The notes: generated by a model from the sequence alone, not told the origin. Shown: positions 24,423 to 32,076, counted from the first letter of the stretch. The stretch: 46,908 nucleotides of DNA from Oscillospiraceae bacterium (GCA_902760845.1 CACWHX010000019.1:1-46908), one strand, 5' to 3'. Made by a program: numbers and translations.

Positions 24423-25313
24423 ATGGACGCATGGACTCTGGAACAGCGCGGGCTGGCCGGCGTGAAGCGCCGGCTGCGGCGCGAGCAGCGGCAGCTGAAG
24501 CTCCGGCGGTTCTTTCGCAGCAAGCAGGCCGTGATCGGCAGCCTGATCGTGCTGCTTCTGGCGCTGGCCGCGCTCCTCGCGCCGGTGCTCGCGCCGGCGG
24601 ACCCGCTGGCGCAGACGGTGTCAGACCGGCTGGCCGCGCCGGGCGGGGAATATCTGCTGGGCACCGACAAGCTGGGGCGCGACCTTCTGAGCCGCATCAT
24701 CTACGGCGCGCGCGTCTCCATGATCGTGGGCATGAGCGTGGGGCTCAGCTCCATGGTCTTCGGCATGATCGTGGGGCTCTACGCCGCGTATTACAAGGCG
24801 CTGGACAATGTCCTTATGCGCATCTGCGACGGGCTGAGCGCCATCCCCTCGACGCTGCTTGCCATCGCGCTCATGGCGATGCTGGGGCAGAGCACGTTCA
24901 ACGTGATCCTGGCGCTCAGCATCGTGTACATCCCGCGCATGGCGCGCATCGCGCGCTCCTCTGCGCTCATCGTGAAGGAGCAGACCTATATCGAGGCGCT
25001 GCGCTCGCAGGGCGCGTCGTCGTTTCGCATCATCTGGGGCCACATTGCGCCGAACATCCTCTCGGCGGTGGTGGTGCAGGCATCATATAACTTTGCAAAC
25101 TCGATCATCACCGAGGCGGCGCTCAGCTTTCTGGGCGTGGGCGTGCCCGCGCCGCAGCCGAGCTGGGGCAACATCCTCTCCGAAGGGCGCGAGGTCATCA
25201 GCTCCGCGTGGTGGATGATCGTCTATCCCGGCCTCGCGACGGCGCTGGCCGTGATGGGCACGAACGTCTTCGGCGACGGGCTGCGGGATATCCTCGACCC
25301 GCACGCGAACTAA
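24423..25313 (+). CDS. dppC: Peptide ABC transporter permease DppC
   Basis: 296 residues from the ATG at 24423, after AAGGAGG. It has a basic cytoplasmic N-terminus, the first helix at about 40-58, then [23 protein letters not shown] and the EAA loop [23 protein letters not shown], and [14 protein letters not shown] near the end, all hallmarks of DppC/OppC. Upstream in-frame starts lie inside dppB and are not needed. Confidence 0.95.
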   Translation: MDAWTLEQRGLAGVKRRLRREQRQLKLRRFFRSKQAVIGSLIVLLLALAALLAPVLAPADPLAQTVSDRLAAPGGEYLLGTDKLGRDLLSRIIYGARVSMIVGMSVGLSSMVFGMIVGLYAAYYKALDNVLMRICDGLSAIPSTLLAIALMAMLGQSTFNVILALSIVYIPRMARIARSSALIVKEQTYIEALRSQGASSFRIIWGHIAPNILSAVVVQASYNFANSIITEAALSFLGVGVPAPQPSWGNILSEGREVISSAWWMIVYPGLATALAVMGTNVFGDGLRDILDPHAN

Positions 25314-25324
25314 GGAGGCCGGTC

Positions 25325-26308
25325 ATGGGCGAAAAAATTCTGGAGGTCCGGGACCTCACCACGTCCTTCCGGACCGAGCGCGGCGTGATGAACGCGGTGC
25401 AGGGCGTGTCGTTTTCCGTGGACAGGGGCGAGATTCTCGGCCTCGTGGGGGAGAGCGGCTGCGGCAAATCCGTCACAAGCCAGTCGATCCTGCGGCTGTA
25501 TGACGAAAAGCGCTTCGCCCGCTACGAAGGCGAGATTCGGTTCAACGGCCAAAATCTCCTCGCCCTGCCGGAGCGGGAGATGCGCGCCGTGCGCGGGCGG
25601 GACATCGCCATGGTGTTTCAGGACAGTCTCAGTTCCCTGAATCCCGTGTTCACCTGCGGCGAGCAGATCATGGAGTCCATGAGGATCCATCAGAAGCTGC
25701 CCCGGCGGGAGGCGCGGGAAAAGGCGGTGGAGATGCTCCGCCTCGTCGGCATCCCCAGCCCGGAAAAGCGGGTCGATCAGTATCCGCACGAGCTGTCCGG
25801 CGGGATGCGCCAGCGCGTCATGATCGCGTGCGCGCTCAGCTGCCGGCCGAAGCTGCTCATTGCGGACGAGCCGACCACGGCGCTGGACGTGACGATCCAG
25901 GCGCAGATCATGGAGCTGATCGTGGCGCTCAACCGCAAGCTGGACATGGGCGTCATCCTCATCACGCACGACCTCTCCGTCGTGGCCGAGACGTGCGGCC
26001 GCGTGGCCGTCATGTATCTCGGCCAGATCGTGGAGGAGGCGGACGTCGTCTCGCTGTTCGCGCGGCCGCAGCACCCCTATACCCGCGGCCTGCTCCGCAG
26101 CATTCCCACCATCACGGGCGCACGTCGCGAGCGGCTGTATATCATCGAGGGCACGGTGCCGCTGCTGAGCCAGATTCCGCAGGGCTGCCGGTTCCGTCCG
26201 CGCTGCCCGTACGCGGCGGAGGCGTGCGCCGCGTCGATGCCGGCGCTGCGCGCCGTCGGCCCGACGCAGAAGGTCCGCTGCTTCCGCGCGGGCGCGCTGG
26301 ATTCGTAG
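25325..26308 (+). CDS. dppD: Peptide ABC transporter ATP-binding protein DppD
   Basis: 327 residues from the ATG at 25325 ([15 protein letters not shown]), preceded by AGGAGG. Walker A GESGCGKS, signature ELSGGMRQR, Walker [13 protein letters not shown] and the switch His in ITHDLSVV are intact. The C-terminal oligopeptide-transporter domain holds the cysteine cluster [14 protein letters not shown], which binds an iron-sulfur cluster in some DppD proteins. It powers uptake with DppF. Confidence 0.95.
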   Translation: MGEKILEVRDLTTSFRTERGVMNAVQGVSFSVDRGEILGLVGESGCGKSVTSQSILRLYDEKRFARYEGEIRFNGQNLLALPEREMRAVRGRDIAMVFQDSLSSLNPVFTCGEQIMESMRIHQKLPRREAREKAVEMLRLVGIPSPEKRVDQYPHELSGGMRQRVMIACALSCRPKLLIADEPTTALDVTIQAQIMELIVALNRKLDMGVILITHDLSVVAETCGRVAVMYLGQIVEEADVVSLFARPQHPYTRGLLRSIPTITGARRERLYIIEGTVPLLSQIPQGCRFRPRCPYAAEACAASMPALRAVGPTQKVRCFRAGALDS

Positions 26309-26318
26309 GAGGGCCGCC

Positions 26319-27302
26319 ATGGAACAGGAAATCCTATTACAGGCCGAGCGCGTCAAGACCTATTTCCCCATCCGGGGCTTCGCCGGCCAGACGATCGGCA
26401 ACGTCAAGGCCGTGGACGGCATTTCGCTTACGCTCTATCGCGGCGAGACCTACGGCCTCGTGGGCGAGACGGGCTGCGGCAAGTCCACGCTCGGCCGGAC
26501 GCTCATCGGCCTCCTCCCGGCGACGGAGGGGACCGTCACCGTTGCGGGGACGGACATCACCCGGTGCTCCGAGCGCGCGCTGCGCGCCATGCGCCGCCGG
26601 ATGCAGATGGTCTTTCAGGACCCCTACACCTCGCTGGACGGGCGGATGCACATCGGCGATATCCTGATGGAGACGCTCGCCATCCAGAGGATCGGCACCC
26701 GGCGCGAGCGCATGGAGCTGGCGCTGCGGATGCTGGAGGAGGTCGGCCTGCGCGCCGAGCATTTCTACCGCTATCCGCACGAGCTGTCCGGCGGACAGCG
26801 CCAGCGCGTCGGTCTCGCGCGGGCGATCTTGCTGCACCCGGACATCATCGTCTGCGACGAGCCGGTCTCGGCGCTGGATGTCTCCGTCCGCTCGCAGATC
26901 ATCAACCTGCTGCTCGACCTGCAGCGGGAGGAGCGGCTCACGTATCTGTTCATCTCGCACGACATGTCCGTCGTGCGCTATATGGCGGACCGCGTCGGCG
27001 TGATGTATCTGGGGCATCTGGTGGAGGAGGCGGCGACGGACGCGCTCTTCTCGCGGCCGCTGCACCCCTACACGCAGGTGCTGCTGAGCGCCGTGCCGAC
27101 GCCGGACCCGACCACGCACCGCACGCGCGTGATTCTGGAGGGCGACCTCCCGTCGCCCATCGACCCGCCTGCGGGCTGCGTGTTCCACACGCGCTGCCCC
27201 TATGCGGCGGAGGTGTGCGCGCAGCGCTGTCCGGAGACGCGGGAGCTTGCGCCCGGACGCCGCGTCGCCTGCCACCGCGCGGGGGAGGTGAGCGCGCCAT
27301 GA
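26319..27302 (+). CDS. dppF: Peptide ABC transporter ATP-binding protein DppF
   Basis: 327 residues. Walker A GETGCGKST, signature ELSGGQRQRVGLARA, Walker B IIVCDEPVSALD, switch ISHDMSVVRY and a C-terminal CVFHTRCPYAAEVC cluster. It is the partner of DppD. It begins 10 bases after dppD and its stop overlaps the next start (ATGA). Confidence 0.95.
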   Translation: MEQEILLQAERVKTYFPIRGFAGQTIGNVKAVDGISLTLYRGETYGLVGETGCGKSTLGRTLIGLLPATEGTVTVAGTDITRCSERALRAMRRRMQMVFQDPYTSLDGRMHIGDILMETLAIQRIGTRRERMELALRMLEEVGLRAEHFYRYPHELSGGQRQRVGLARAILLHPDIIVCDEPVSALDVSVRSQIINLLLDLQREERLTYLFISHDMSVVRYMADRVGVMYLGHLVEEAATDALFSRPLHPYTQVLLSAVPTPDPTTHRTRVILEGDLPSPIDPPAGCVFHTRCPYAAEVCAQRCPETRELAPGRRVACHRAGEVSAP

Positions 27303-27685
27303 AGCAGCCGACCGGTACCGCCGCGCCGCTTATCGGCGCGCGGCCGAGGACAGGAGGGCTCCGGCGCCTGCTGCTCGGCCAGGCTGCCGGCACGGCCTGT
27401 TACGAGGCGCACAGCGCCGCGGGCGACGTCTATCTGCTGTGGATGGAGTTTTCGCGCTTTGGCACGCTGTGGGCGTATCCGTGCGTTCTGCGCGAGCGGG
27501 GGCATGCGCCGCTGGTGTATCGCGCCCGCGCGCCGGAGGACGACGCGGGGAACGCCGCGCTGCTGGCGCGCTGGGCGGCGCTCGCATCGCCGGAGACCTT
27601 TGCGGCGGACTATCGCGTTTCCGTGTTGGAAAAGGAGGCGTTTCAGAAAATCTACCGCGCGTACAAAATCGGCGAGGCCGAATAA
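27299..27685 (+). CDS. Uncharacterised 128-residue protein at the end of the dpp operon
   Basis: Not recognised. It is translationally coupled to dppF by an ATGA overlap and has the codon character of its neighbours, so it is probably real. The centre is aromatic-rich (GDVYLLWMEFSRFGTLWAYP) and the C-terminus charged (LEKEAFQKIYRAYKIGEAE). There are no transmembrane helices, signal peptide or cysteine motifs. A role linked to peptide uptake is guilt by association only. Confidence 0.65.
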   Translation: MKQPTGTAAPLIGARPRTGGLRRLLLGQAAGTACYEAHSAAGDVYLLWMEFSRFGTLWAYPCVLRERGHAPLVYRARAPEDDAGNAALLARWAALASPETFAADYRVSVLEKEAFQKIYRAYKIGEAE

Positions 27686-27695
27686 AACCGCGATC

Positions 27696-27805
27696 CCCCG
27701 GCTTCGCCGGGGAAGCGAACGATACAGAGCTTTCCGCGACGTGGCGAACGAGGGCAAGGAATGCAGCGCAATTCCCTCCTGGCGGCAAACCCTGTTTGCC
27801 GCCAG
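27696..27805. repeat. Partial palindromic element between the dpp operon and sigK
   Basis: A hairpin at 27696-27712 (CCCCGGC with GCCGGGG) and another at 27779-27805 (CTGGCGGCAAAC with GTTTGCCGCCAG) flank AACGAGGGCAAGGAATGCAG and its continuation GCGCAA. That core also occurs in the 29053-29273 element and, inverted, in 40621-40826. The hairpins may double as terminators for the converging dpp and sigK transcripts, though neither has a clear T-run. Confidence 0.6.
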
Positions 27806-27811
27806 ATGTAG

Positions 27812-28504
27812 TTAAAACTCCTGCGCGGCAAACGCTTCGCGCAGCTTTTCGATGGCGCGCTTTTCGATGCGCGAGACATAGCTGCGGCTGATGCCGTGCG
27901 CGGCGGCGACCTCGCGCTGCGTCATGGGCGGTCTGCCGTCGAGCCCATAACGCATGCGGATGATCTCCGCCTCCCGCCCGTCGAGCACCGTGTCCACGTG
28001 GCGGCGCAGCGCGCGGTTGGTCTCGCTCTCCACCAGCCGCTCGTCCAGATCGTCCTCCTCGGCGAGAATGTCCATCAGCGACAGGCTGTTGCCGTCGGCG
28101 TCCGTGTCGAGCGCGTCGGAGAGCGAGAGGTCGGACGCGCTCTTGCGCGCGGCGCGAAAGTGCATCAGGATCTCGTTTTCCGTGCAGCGGCTGGCATAGG
28201 TCGCGAGACGGACGCCCTTGTCGGGGTTGTAGGTGTTGATGCCCTTTATCAGCCCGATCGTGCCGATGGAAATGAGATCGTCCGCATCCTCGGCCTGCGT
28301 GTAGTATTTCTTGATGATGTGCGCCACGAGACGCAGATTGTGCTCGATGAGCTTGTTGCGCGCCTCCACGTCGCCCTGCATCCACGCCTCGATGTACTGC
28401 TGCTCCTCCTTGGCCGTGAGCGGGCGCGGAAACGATCCGCCTGGCGACAGCCGCAGCATCAGAAAGGCGCTGCTCATCATCAGCATCAGTGTACTGTACA
28501 GCAT
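27812..28504 (-). CDS. sigK: Sporulation sigma factor sigma-K
   Basis: 230 residues. A hydrophobic N-terminal pro-sequence (MLYSTLMLMMSSAFLML) leads to GGSFPRPLTAKEEQQYIEAW, then sigma region 2 (NLRLVAHIIKKYY, DLISIGTIGLIKGINTYNPDKG, LATYASRCTENEI) and region 4 with an HTH (TQREVAAAHGISRSYVSRIEKRAIEKL). This pattern identifies sigma-K, the late mother-cell factor, rather than sigma-E or sigma-H. The ATG at 28504 has GGAGG eight bases upstream; an in-frame extension further up is not conserved-looking. The gene is intact, without a skin-type insertion. The pro-sequence implies processing by SpoIVFB, which is not in this window. Confidence 0.92.
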   Translation of the reverse strand: MLYSTLMLMMSSAFLMLRLSPGGSFPRPLTAKEEQQYIEAWMQGDVEARNKLIEHNLRLVAHIIKKYYTQAEDADDLISIGTIGLIKGINTYNPDKGVRLATYASRCTENEILMHFRAARKSASDLSLSDALDTDADGNSLSLMDILAEEDDLDERLVESETNRALRRHVDTVLDGREAEIIRMRYGLDGRPPMTQREVAAAHGISRSYVSRIEKRAIEKLREAFAAQEF

Positions 28505-28695
28505 CGGCAAAACCTCCATTCCTTTGATTCTATTCGACACCGGCCCGTACACTTTCCTGCCTGCGTAGCGGGACATCGAAATGGAACTGTTACTACCACT
28601 CACAGATTTTTGTGATAAAGCAACAATTGCACAGGACGAAATGTGGGAAATACATAGAAAATCCCATCCACAAACCAGAAAAACTAGCATTTTAC
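28505..28695. other. Upstream region of sigK
   Basis: 191 bases of lower GC than the neighbours, with no gene I can support. It should contain the sigK promoter (sigma-E type expected), but I could not identify consensus boxes with confidence. Confidence 0.4.
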
Positions 28696-28724
28696 TTGAC
28701 AAATCAGGTAAAAAGCGTTAATCT
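28696..28724 (+). promoter_or_regulatory. Strong promoter of the orphan 70-residue gene
   Basis: TTGACA (28696-28701), 17-bp spacer, TAATCT (28719-28724). The short leader has two small hairpins, GAATGCG with CGCATTC at 28734-28748 and one of CCCGC with GCGGG just after. Confidence 0.8.
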
Positions 28725-28791
28725 TTGAACATCGAATGCGTCGCATTCAACGGCCCGCCAACGCGGGCGAAATTGGAAAGGAGATTATACA

Positions 28792-29004
28792 ATGGATTTC
28801 AGAAGCTTGAACGTCAAGGACTTTATGGACAACTACGGCGGCATGGACATTTTGAAGAAGTATGTCCCGCAGATCGCAAAGCCCCTCATGATTCGCCCCT
28901 TCTATAAGAAGACCTGCGGCGAGGTGTTCGATCTCTGCATGAGCAAAAAGCTCGTCACCGAGGAGCAGGCGCAGAAAGTCATCGACGCCGTCGAGGCGCT
29001 CTAA
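28792..29004 (+). CDS. Orphan 70-residue protein of unknown function
   Basis: Not recognised. The sequence runs MDFRSLNVKDFMDNYGGMDI to a C-terminal helix LVTEEQAQKVIDAVEAL, with a basic middle (RPFYKKTCGEVFDLCMSKK) holding two cysteines. It looks like a small soluble helical protein. It is monocistronic with a consensus promoter, a strong ribosome site (GGAAAGGAG) and its own terminator, which suggests high expression. It is divergent from sigK. No function is assigned. Confidence 0.8.
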   Translation: MDFRSLNVKDFMDNYGGMDILKKYVPQIAKPLMIRPFYKKTCGEVFDLCMSKKLVTEEQAQKVIDAVEAL

Positions 29005-29023
29005 GCAGCCCGGTAAATATCTT

Positions 29024-29052
29024 CGCCCGCCCGGCGTGCTGCCGGGCGGGCG
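29024..29052 (+). terminator. First hairpin after the orphan gene
   Basis: CGCCCGCCCGGC (29024-29035) pairs with GCCGGGCGGGCG (29041-29052), loop GTGCT, with only a weak T-tail. A near twin stands at 29274 on the other side of the repeat element. Confidence 0.7.
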
Positions 29053-29273
29053 GTCAGTTTGTCAAAAAAAGTCTCGCAGAGTTCGCACCCGGAGGCGCGA
29101 ATTGAGTCAAATCATTTTTGCCCCGCGGCTTCGCCGTGGGGCAAAAATACTTCTCGCGGAATGGATTGCCCTCATATTGCGAATCGCATTCGCAAACGAG
29201 GGCAACAAACGAGGGCAAGGAATGCAGCGCAAGCCCCTTCTGTCGAAAAACTCGAGTTTTTCGACAGACTCTT
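29053..29273 (-). repeat. Palindrome-rich intergenic element, copy 1 (inverted)
   Basis: Read on the minus strand it starts with a TGTCGAAAAA/TTTTTCGACA hairpin, then CTTGCGCTGCATTCCTTGCC, a short tandem CCCTCGTTTG repeat, GAATGCGATTC, ATGAGGGCAATCCATTCCGC, the long ATTTTTGCCCC/GGGGCAAAAAT palindrome, CGCGCC/GGGTGCG and a TTTTTTT end. The block order and most bases equal those of 40621-40826. It contains no credible gene and is bracketed by two similar hairpins (29024 and 29274). Confidence 0.85.
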
Positions 29274-29308
29274 CGCCCGCCCCGCAAAATGCGGGGCGGG
29301 CGTTTTTT
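29274..29308 (+). terminator. Second hairpin after the orphan gene, strong terminator
   Basis: CGCCCGCCCCGC (29274-29285) pairs with GCGGGGCGGGCG (29291-29302), loop AAAAT, followed by TTTTTT. Both this hairpin and the one at 29024 are preceded by CTTCGCCCGCC, so the terminator looks duplicated across the element. Confidence 0.9.
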
Positions 29309-29310
29309 GC

Positions 29311-29339
29311 TTGACAGGGGGCGCGGATCGTGCTATAAA
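29311..29339 (+). promoter_or_regulatory. Promoter of the AbrB-ABC operon
   Basis: TTGACA (29311-29316), 17-bp spacer, TATAAA (29334-29339). The next base begins a perfect operator-like palindrome. Confidence 0.85.
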
Positions 29340-29364
29340 GTAAGAAAAGTTATACTTTTCTTAC
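29340..29364 (+). promoter_or_regulatory. Perfect 25-bp operator palindrome at the transcription start
   Basis: GTAAGAAAAGT (29340-29350) and ACTTTTCTTAC (29354-29364) are exact inverted repeats around TAT. It abuts the -10 box and covers the predicted start, an ideal site for repression, probably by the AbrB-like product of the first gene (inference). Confidence 0.8.
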
Positions 29365-29380
29365 TATGGAGGTGTCAACC

Positions 29381-29671
29381 ATGAGGCGACCGGAGCATGC
29401 ATTCATGGGCATGGTCCGCATCGGGCCGAAGGGGCAGATCGTCATCCCGAAGGAGGTGCGCGACATGTTCGACCTGGAGCCGGGCGATTCGCTCGTGCTG
29501 CTGGCGGACAGGCGGCGCGGCATCGCGCTGCACCGCACGCGCTTTTTCGAGCGCATCGTGGACGCGGTGCTTGACGGGCAGGCGGCCGAGGCGCTGCCGG
29601 AGGAGACGGAGGAGAACGCGCAGGCGTTCGCCGCGAAGCTGCGGGAGCTGCTGGGGGAGGATGAGGCATGA
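29381..29671 (+). CDS. AbrB/MazE/SpoVT-family regulator of the ABC operon
   Basis: 96 residues from the ATG at 29381, which follows GGAGGTG; a start at 29366 would overlap the ribosome site. The swapped-hairpin domain occupies the N-terminal half (VRIGPKGQIVIPKEVRDMFDLEPGDSLVLLADRRRGIAL), and the C-terminal half is acidic and helical. The family binds AT-rich palindromes as dimers or tetramers. It is coupled to the ABC ATPase gene by ATGA and is the probable ligand for the palindrome upstream. Confidence 0.88.
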   Translation: MRRPEHAFMGMVRIGPKGQIVIPKEVRDMFDLEPGDSLVLLADRRRGIALHRTRFFERIVDAVLDGQAAEALPEETEENAQAFAAKLRELLGEDEA

Positions 29672-30405
29672 GCATGCTGGAGGTCAGCAATCTGTGCAAG
29701 ACCTATCCGACGTTCCAGCTGCGGGACGTGTCCTTCGCCGTGGAGCCGGGGACCATCATGGGACTCATCGGGCGCAACGGCGCGGGCAAGAGCACCACGC
29801 TTAAATCCCTGCTGCATCTCGTGCGTCCGGACGGCGGCGCCGTACGCATGTTCGGCATGGATTTCTACGCCAACGAACTGCAATGCAAGCAGTCGATCGG
29901 CGTGGTGCTGGGCAGCGCGGATTTTTATGTAAACCGCAAGGTGCGCGCCGTCACGGACGTGACGCGCCGGTTTTACGATGCCTGGGACGAGGCGAAATAC
30001 CGCCGGCTGCTGGCGCTCTTCGCCATTGACGAGGAGAAGAAGCTGCGCGAGCTCTCCGAGGGCATGAAGGTGAAATACATGCTGGCGCTCGCGCTGTCGC
30101 ACGACGCGCGGCTGCTGATTCTCGACGAGCCGACGAGCGGGCTGGACCCCGTCTCGCGCGACGAGCTGACGGCGCTGTTTCGCCGCGTGGTGGAAAGCGG
30201 GGAGCGCAGCATCCTGTTCTCGACGCACATCACGTCGGACCTTGAAAAGTGCGCCACGCACATCACGCTGCTGCACGAGGGCGCGGTGCGCTGCAGCGAC
30301 ACGCGCGCGGGCTTTCTCGCGCGCTACCGGGCGCACGGCGCGACGCTGGAGGATGTGTTTGTTTCGCTGGAAAGGAGAGACTATGACGACGCGGATCTTC
30401 TATAA
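29668..30405 (+). CDS. ABC transporter ATP-binding protein (YtrB-like)
   Basis: 245 residues. Walker A GRNGAGKST, Q-loop region, a relaxed signature ELSEGMKVKYMLALAL, Walker B LLILDEPTSGLD and the switch His in FSTHITSD. The signature LSEGM and the neighbours (small regulator plus one membrane protein) resemble the Firmicute Ytr/Bcr-type exporters. Direction and substrate are unknown. It overlaps the permease gene by 23 bases. Confidence 0.88.
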   Translation: MSMLEVSNLCKTYPTFQLRDVSFAVEPGTIMGLIGRNGAGKSTTLKSLLHLVRPDGGAVRMFGMDFYANELQCKQSIGVVLGSADFYVNRKVRAVTDVTRRFYDAWDEAKYRRLLALFAIDEEKKLRELSEGMKVKYMLALALSHDARLLILDEPTSGLDPVSRDELTALFRRVVESGERSILFSTHITSDLEKCATHITLLHEGAVRCSDTRAGFLARYRAHGATLEDVFVSLERRDYDDADLL

Positions 30406-31033
30406 GGAGCTGCGGCTGGTGTTGCATCCGGCGGCGGTGCTGTTCACGCTCTTCGGCGCGATGCTGCTCATCCCGAACTACTGCTATTACGTCGCGCCGT
30501 TTTACGCGACGCTCGGCGTGTTCTTCTGCTTTATGAACGCGCGGGAAAACCGCGACATCTGGTATTCCGCGGCGCTGCCCGTCTCGAAGCGCGCCATGGT
30601 GCGCGGCCGGGTGCGGCTGTGCGTCGCGCTGGAGCTGGCGATGCTTGCGCTCGCGGCGCCATTCGCGCTTCTCAGCGTGCGCATCAACCCCAACGGCGGC
30701 AACGTCGTCGGCATCGACCCGAACACGGCGTTTTTCGGATTGTCGCTGCTGCTGTTCGGCATCTTCAACCGCGCGTTTCTGCCGCTGTTTTACCGCACGG
30801 CGGTCAAGGTGGGGAAGAGCTATCTGCTGTCCATGATCCCTGTGACGATCTTCATCCTCGCGGCGGAGGTGCTGGTGCATGTGCCGGGCGTCGGCCCGTG
30901 GCTGGACGCGACGGACGCGCCCGCGCAGCTTCGGCAGCTGCCGGTCCTGATCGGCGGCGCCGCGCTTTACGCGCTGCTGACATGGCGCGCGGCCGCGCGG
31001 GCGGAGACCCTGTTCGAGGCCGTCGATCTATAA
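30383..31033 (+). CDS. ABC-2 type membrane protein, partner of the upstream ATPase
   Basis: 216 residues from the ATG at 30383, after AAAGGAGAG. Six hydrophobic segments, with the family-typical SAALPVSKRAMVRGRV motif after the second helix. The segment CFMNARENRDIWYSAALPVSKR (seen in part) is characteristic of ABC-2 permeases next to YtrB-like ATPases. Substrate unknown. Confidence 0.8.
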   Translation: MTTRIFYKELRLVLHPAAVLFTLFGAMLLIPNYCYYVAPFYATLGVFFCFMNARENRDIWYSAALPVSKRAMVRGRVRLCVALELAMLALAAPFALLSVRINPNGGNVVGIDPNTAFFGLSLLLFGIFNRAFLPLFYRTAVKVGKSYLLSMIPVTIFILAAEVLVHVPGVGPWLDATDAPAQLRQLPVLIGGAALYALLTWRAAARAETLFEAVDL

Positions 31034-31038
31034 TTCCC

Positions 31039-31067
31039 TTGCCGCGGCGGGAGAAGTGTGGTATCAT
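31039..31067 (+). promoter_or_regulatory. Promoter of the vanY-like gene
   Basis: TTGCCG (31039-31044), 17-bp spacer, TATCAT (31062-31067), about 150 bases before the start codon. Confidence 0.6.
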
Positions 31068-31073
31068 AGCTGC

Positions 31074-31216
31074 GCAATCGCGGCAATGACGGGATGAAAG
31101 CCGCCTCTTCCGCCCCCGACGGGGCGGCCGGGAGGCACAACGCCTGATCCCACACGATCTTCGGGCTTACCGATCCTGGCCGCGTTACAACATTCGACGC
31201 GGGGGAGGGAGACTGC
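31074..31216 (+). promoter_or_regulatory. Structured 5' leader of the vanY-like gene, class unknown
   Basis: The leader can fold into a closed multistem structure: CGCGGC (31079-31084) with GCCGCG (31179-31184) outside, GGGAT with ATCCC inside, and a long arm of GCCTC/GAGGC and CCGCCCC/GGGGCGG. The ribosome site GGGGGAGGG lies after it. I compared it mentally with TPP, cobalamin, GEMM, THF, ZTP and guanidine classes and found no firm match. Confidence 0.4.
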
Positions 31217-31975
31217 ATGGCAAAAAAACAGGAGCGGCGCATCGCCGTGCTGCTGGTGCTGGCGCTGGCGCTCGCCATGCTGGTGTTCTCCCGCGCGCGC
31301 GAGGCGGCCCCGCGCCCGACGCCGCGTGCGGACGGCGTCGAGCTTATCCTCCCGCCGCGGGAGGCGGGCGCCGAGACGCCGCAGGTCTACGACGATCTGC
31401 CGGAGCTCGACATCTCCTCGTGGGAATACCTGCTCGTGAACCAGGCGCACAACATCGGCCGCTATGCCCCGGAGGTGGAGCAGATCGCGGGGACGAGCTC
31501 CTATTTCGACGTGCGCGCCCTCGACGCGCTGAACGCCCTGCTGCAGGCGGCGCGGGACGCGGGCTACACGCCGCACGTCTACGTCGGCTACCGCTCCTAT
31601 GTCATCCAGTCGCAGCAGTTTGACCGGCAGGTCACGGAATTTCTCAACCAGGGCTATTCGGAGCTGGACGCGGAAAAGGCCGCGGCCGAGATCGTGGCCG
31701 AGCCGGGCACCAGCGAGCACCAGAGCGGCCTGGGCGTGGATATCCTCGACCGCTATACCGAGACGCTGAGCGGCTTTGAGATGGACGCGAACTTCGCCGC
31801 GTGGCTGCGCGAAAACTGCGTGACCTACGGCTTCGTCGCGCGCTATCCGGAGGAGAAAATCTCCGTCACCGGGCGGTATGAGCCGTGGCACGTCCGCTAT
31901 GTCGGCGCCGTCGCCGCGCAGTTTATGACCGAGCACGATCTCGCGCTGGAGGAGTTTGTCGCGCTGTACCGATAA
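31217..31975 (+). CDS. VanY-type D-alanyl-D-alanine carboxypeptidase (peptidase M15B)
   Basis: 252 residues. An N-terminal signal anchor (about 10-25), a spacer, then the M15 zinc domain. Motifs: VYVGYRSYVIQSQQFDRQV, TSEHQSGLGVDILD with the His and Asp zinc ligands, and the C-terminal YEPWHVRYVG with catalytic Glu and third ligand His. It should trim the terminal D-Ala from peptidoglycan stems outside the membrane. No van resistance genes are nearby, so this is likely a housekeeping wall-editing enzyme. Confidence 0.9.
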   Translation: MAKKQERRIAVLLVLALALAMLVFSRAREAAPRPTPRADGVELILPPREAGAETPQVYDDLPELDISSWEYLLVNQAHNIGRYAPEVEQIAGTSSYFDVRALDALNALLQAARDAGYTPHVYVGYRSYVIQSQQFDRQVTEFLNQGYSELDAEKAAAEIVAEPGTSEHQSGLGVDILDRYTETLSGFEMDANFAAWLRENCVTYGFVARYPEEKISVTGRYEPWHVRYVGAVAAQFMTEHDLALEEFVALYR

Positions 31976-31991
31976 AATTGCAAAAAAAGGC

Positions 31992-32020
31992 TTGCAATCT
32001 ATGGACAGAGATGCTATAAT
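31992..32020 (+). promoter_or_regulatory. Promoter of the rimP-nusA-infB operon
   Basis: TTGCAA (31992-31997), 17-bp spacer, perfect TATAAT (32015-32020). An ATTGCAA/TTGCAAT inverted repeat overlaps the -35. Confidence 0.88.
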
Positions 32021-32050
32021 GCCCCATGTAAGAAGTGTGGAGTGTATGAC

Positions 32051-32076
32051 AGAGTGGGCGTCCGCCCACTCTTTTT
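32051..32076 (+). terminator. Leader attenuator of the rimP-nusA operon
   Basis: AGAGTGGGCG pairs with CGCCCACTCT and is followed by a T-run, inside the leader between promoter and rimP. Its position before the first gene points to attenuation, which NusA or RimP levels could influence; that last point is inference. Confidence 0.78.

Noticed and set aside
28505..28702. In-frame upstream extension of sigK
   Set aside because: The ATG at 28504 has a good ribosome site and gives the classical pro-sigma-K N-terminus; the extra 66 residues look random.
29053..29343. Several overlapping 75-95 codon frames inside the 205-bp element
   Set aside because: The same DNA appears inverted elsewhere and is palindrome-rich. 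Frames exist on both strands with no shared start or ribosome site, so the repeat is better read as non-coding.
31074..31216. A known riboswitch class (TPP, cobalamin, c-di-GMP, THF, ZTP, guanidine) for the vanY leader
   Set aside because: Only fragments such as TTACCGAT recall GEMM; the conserved cores of these classes are not present.
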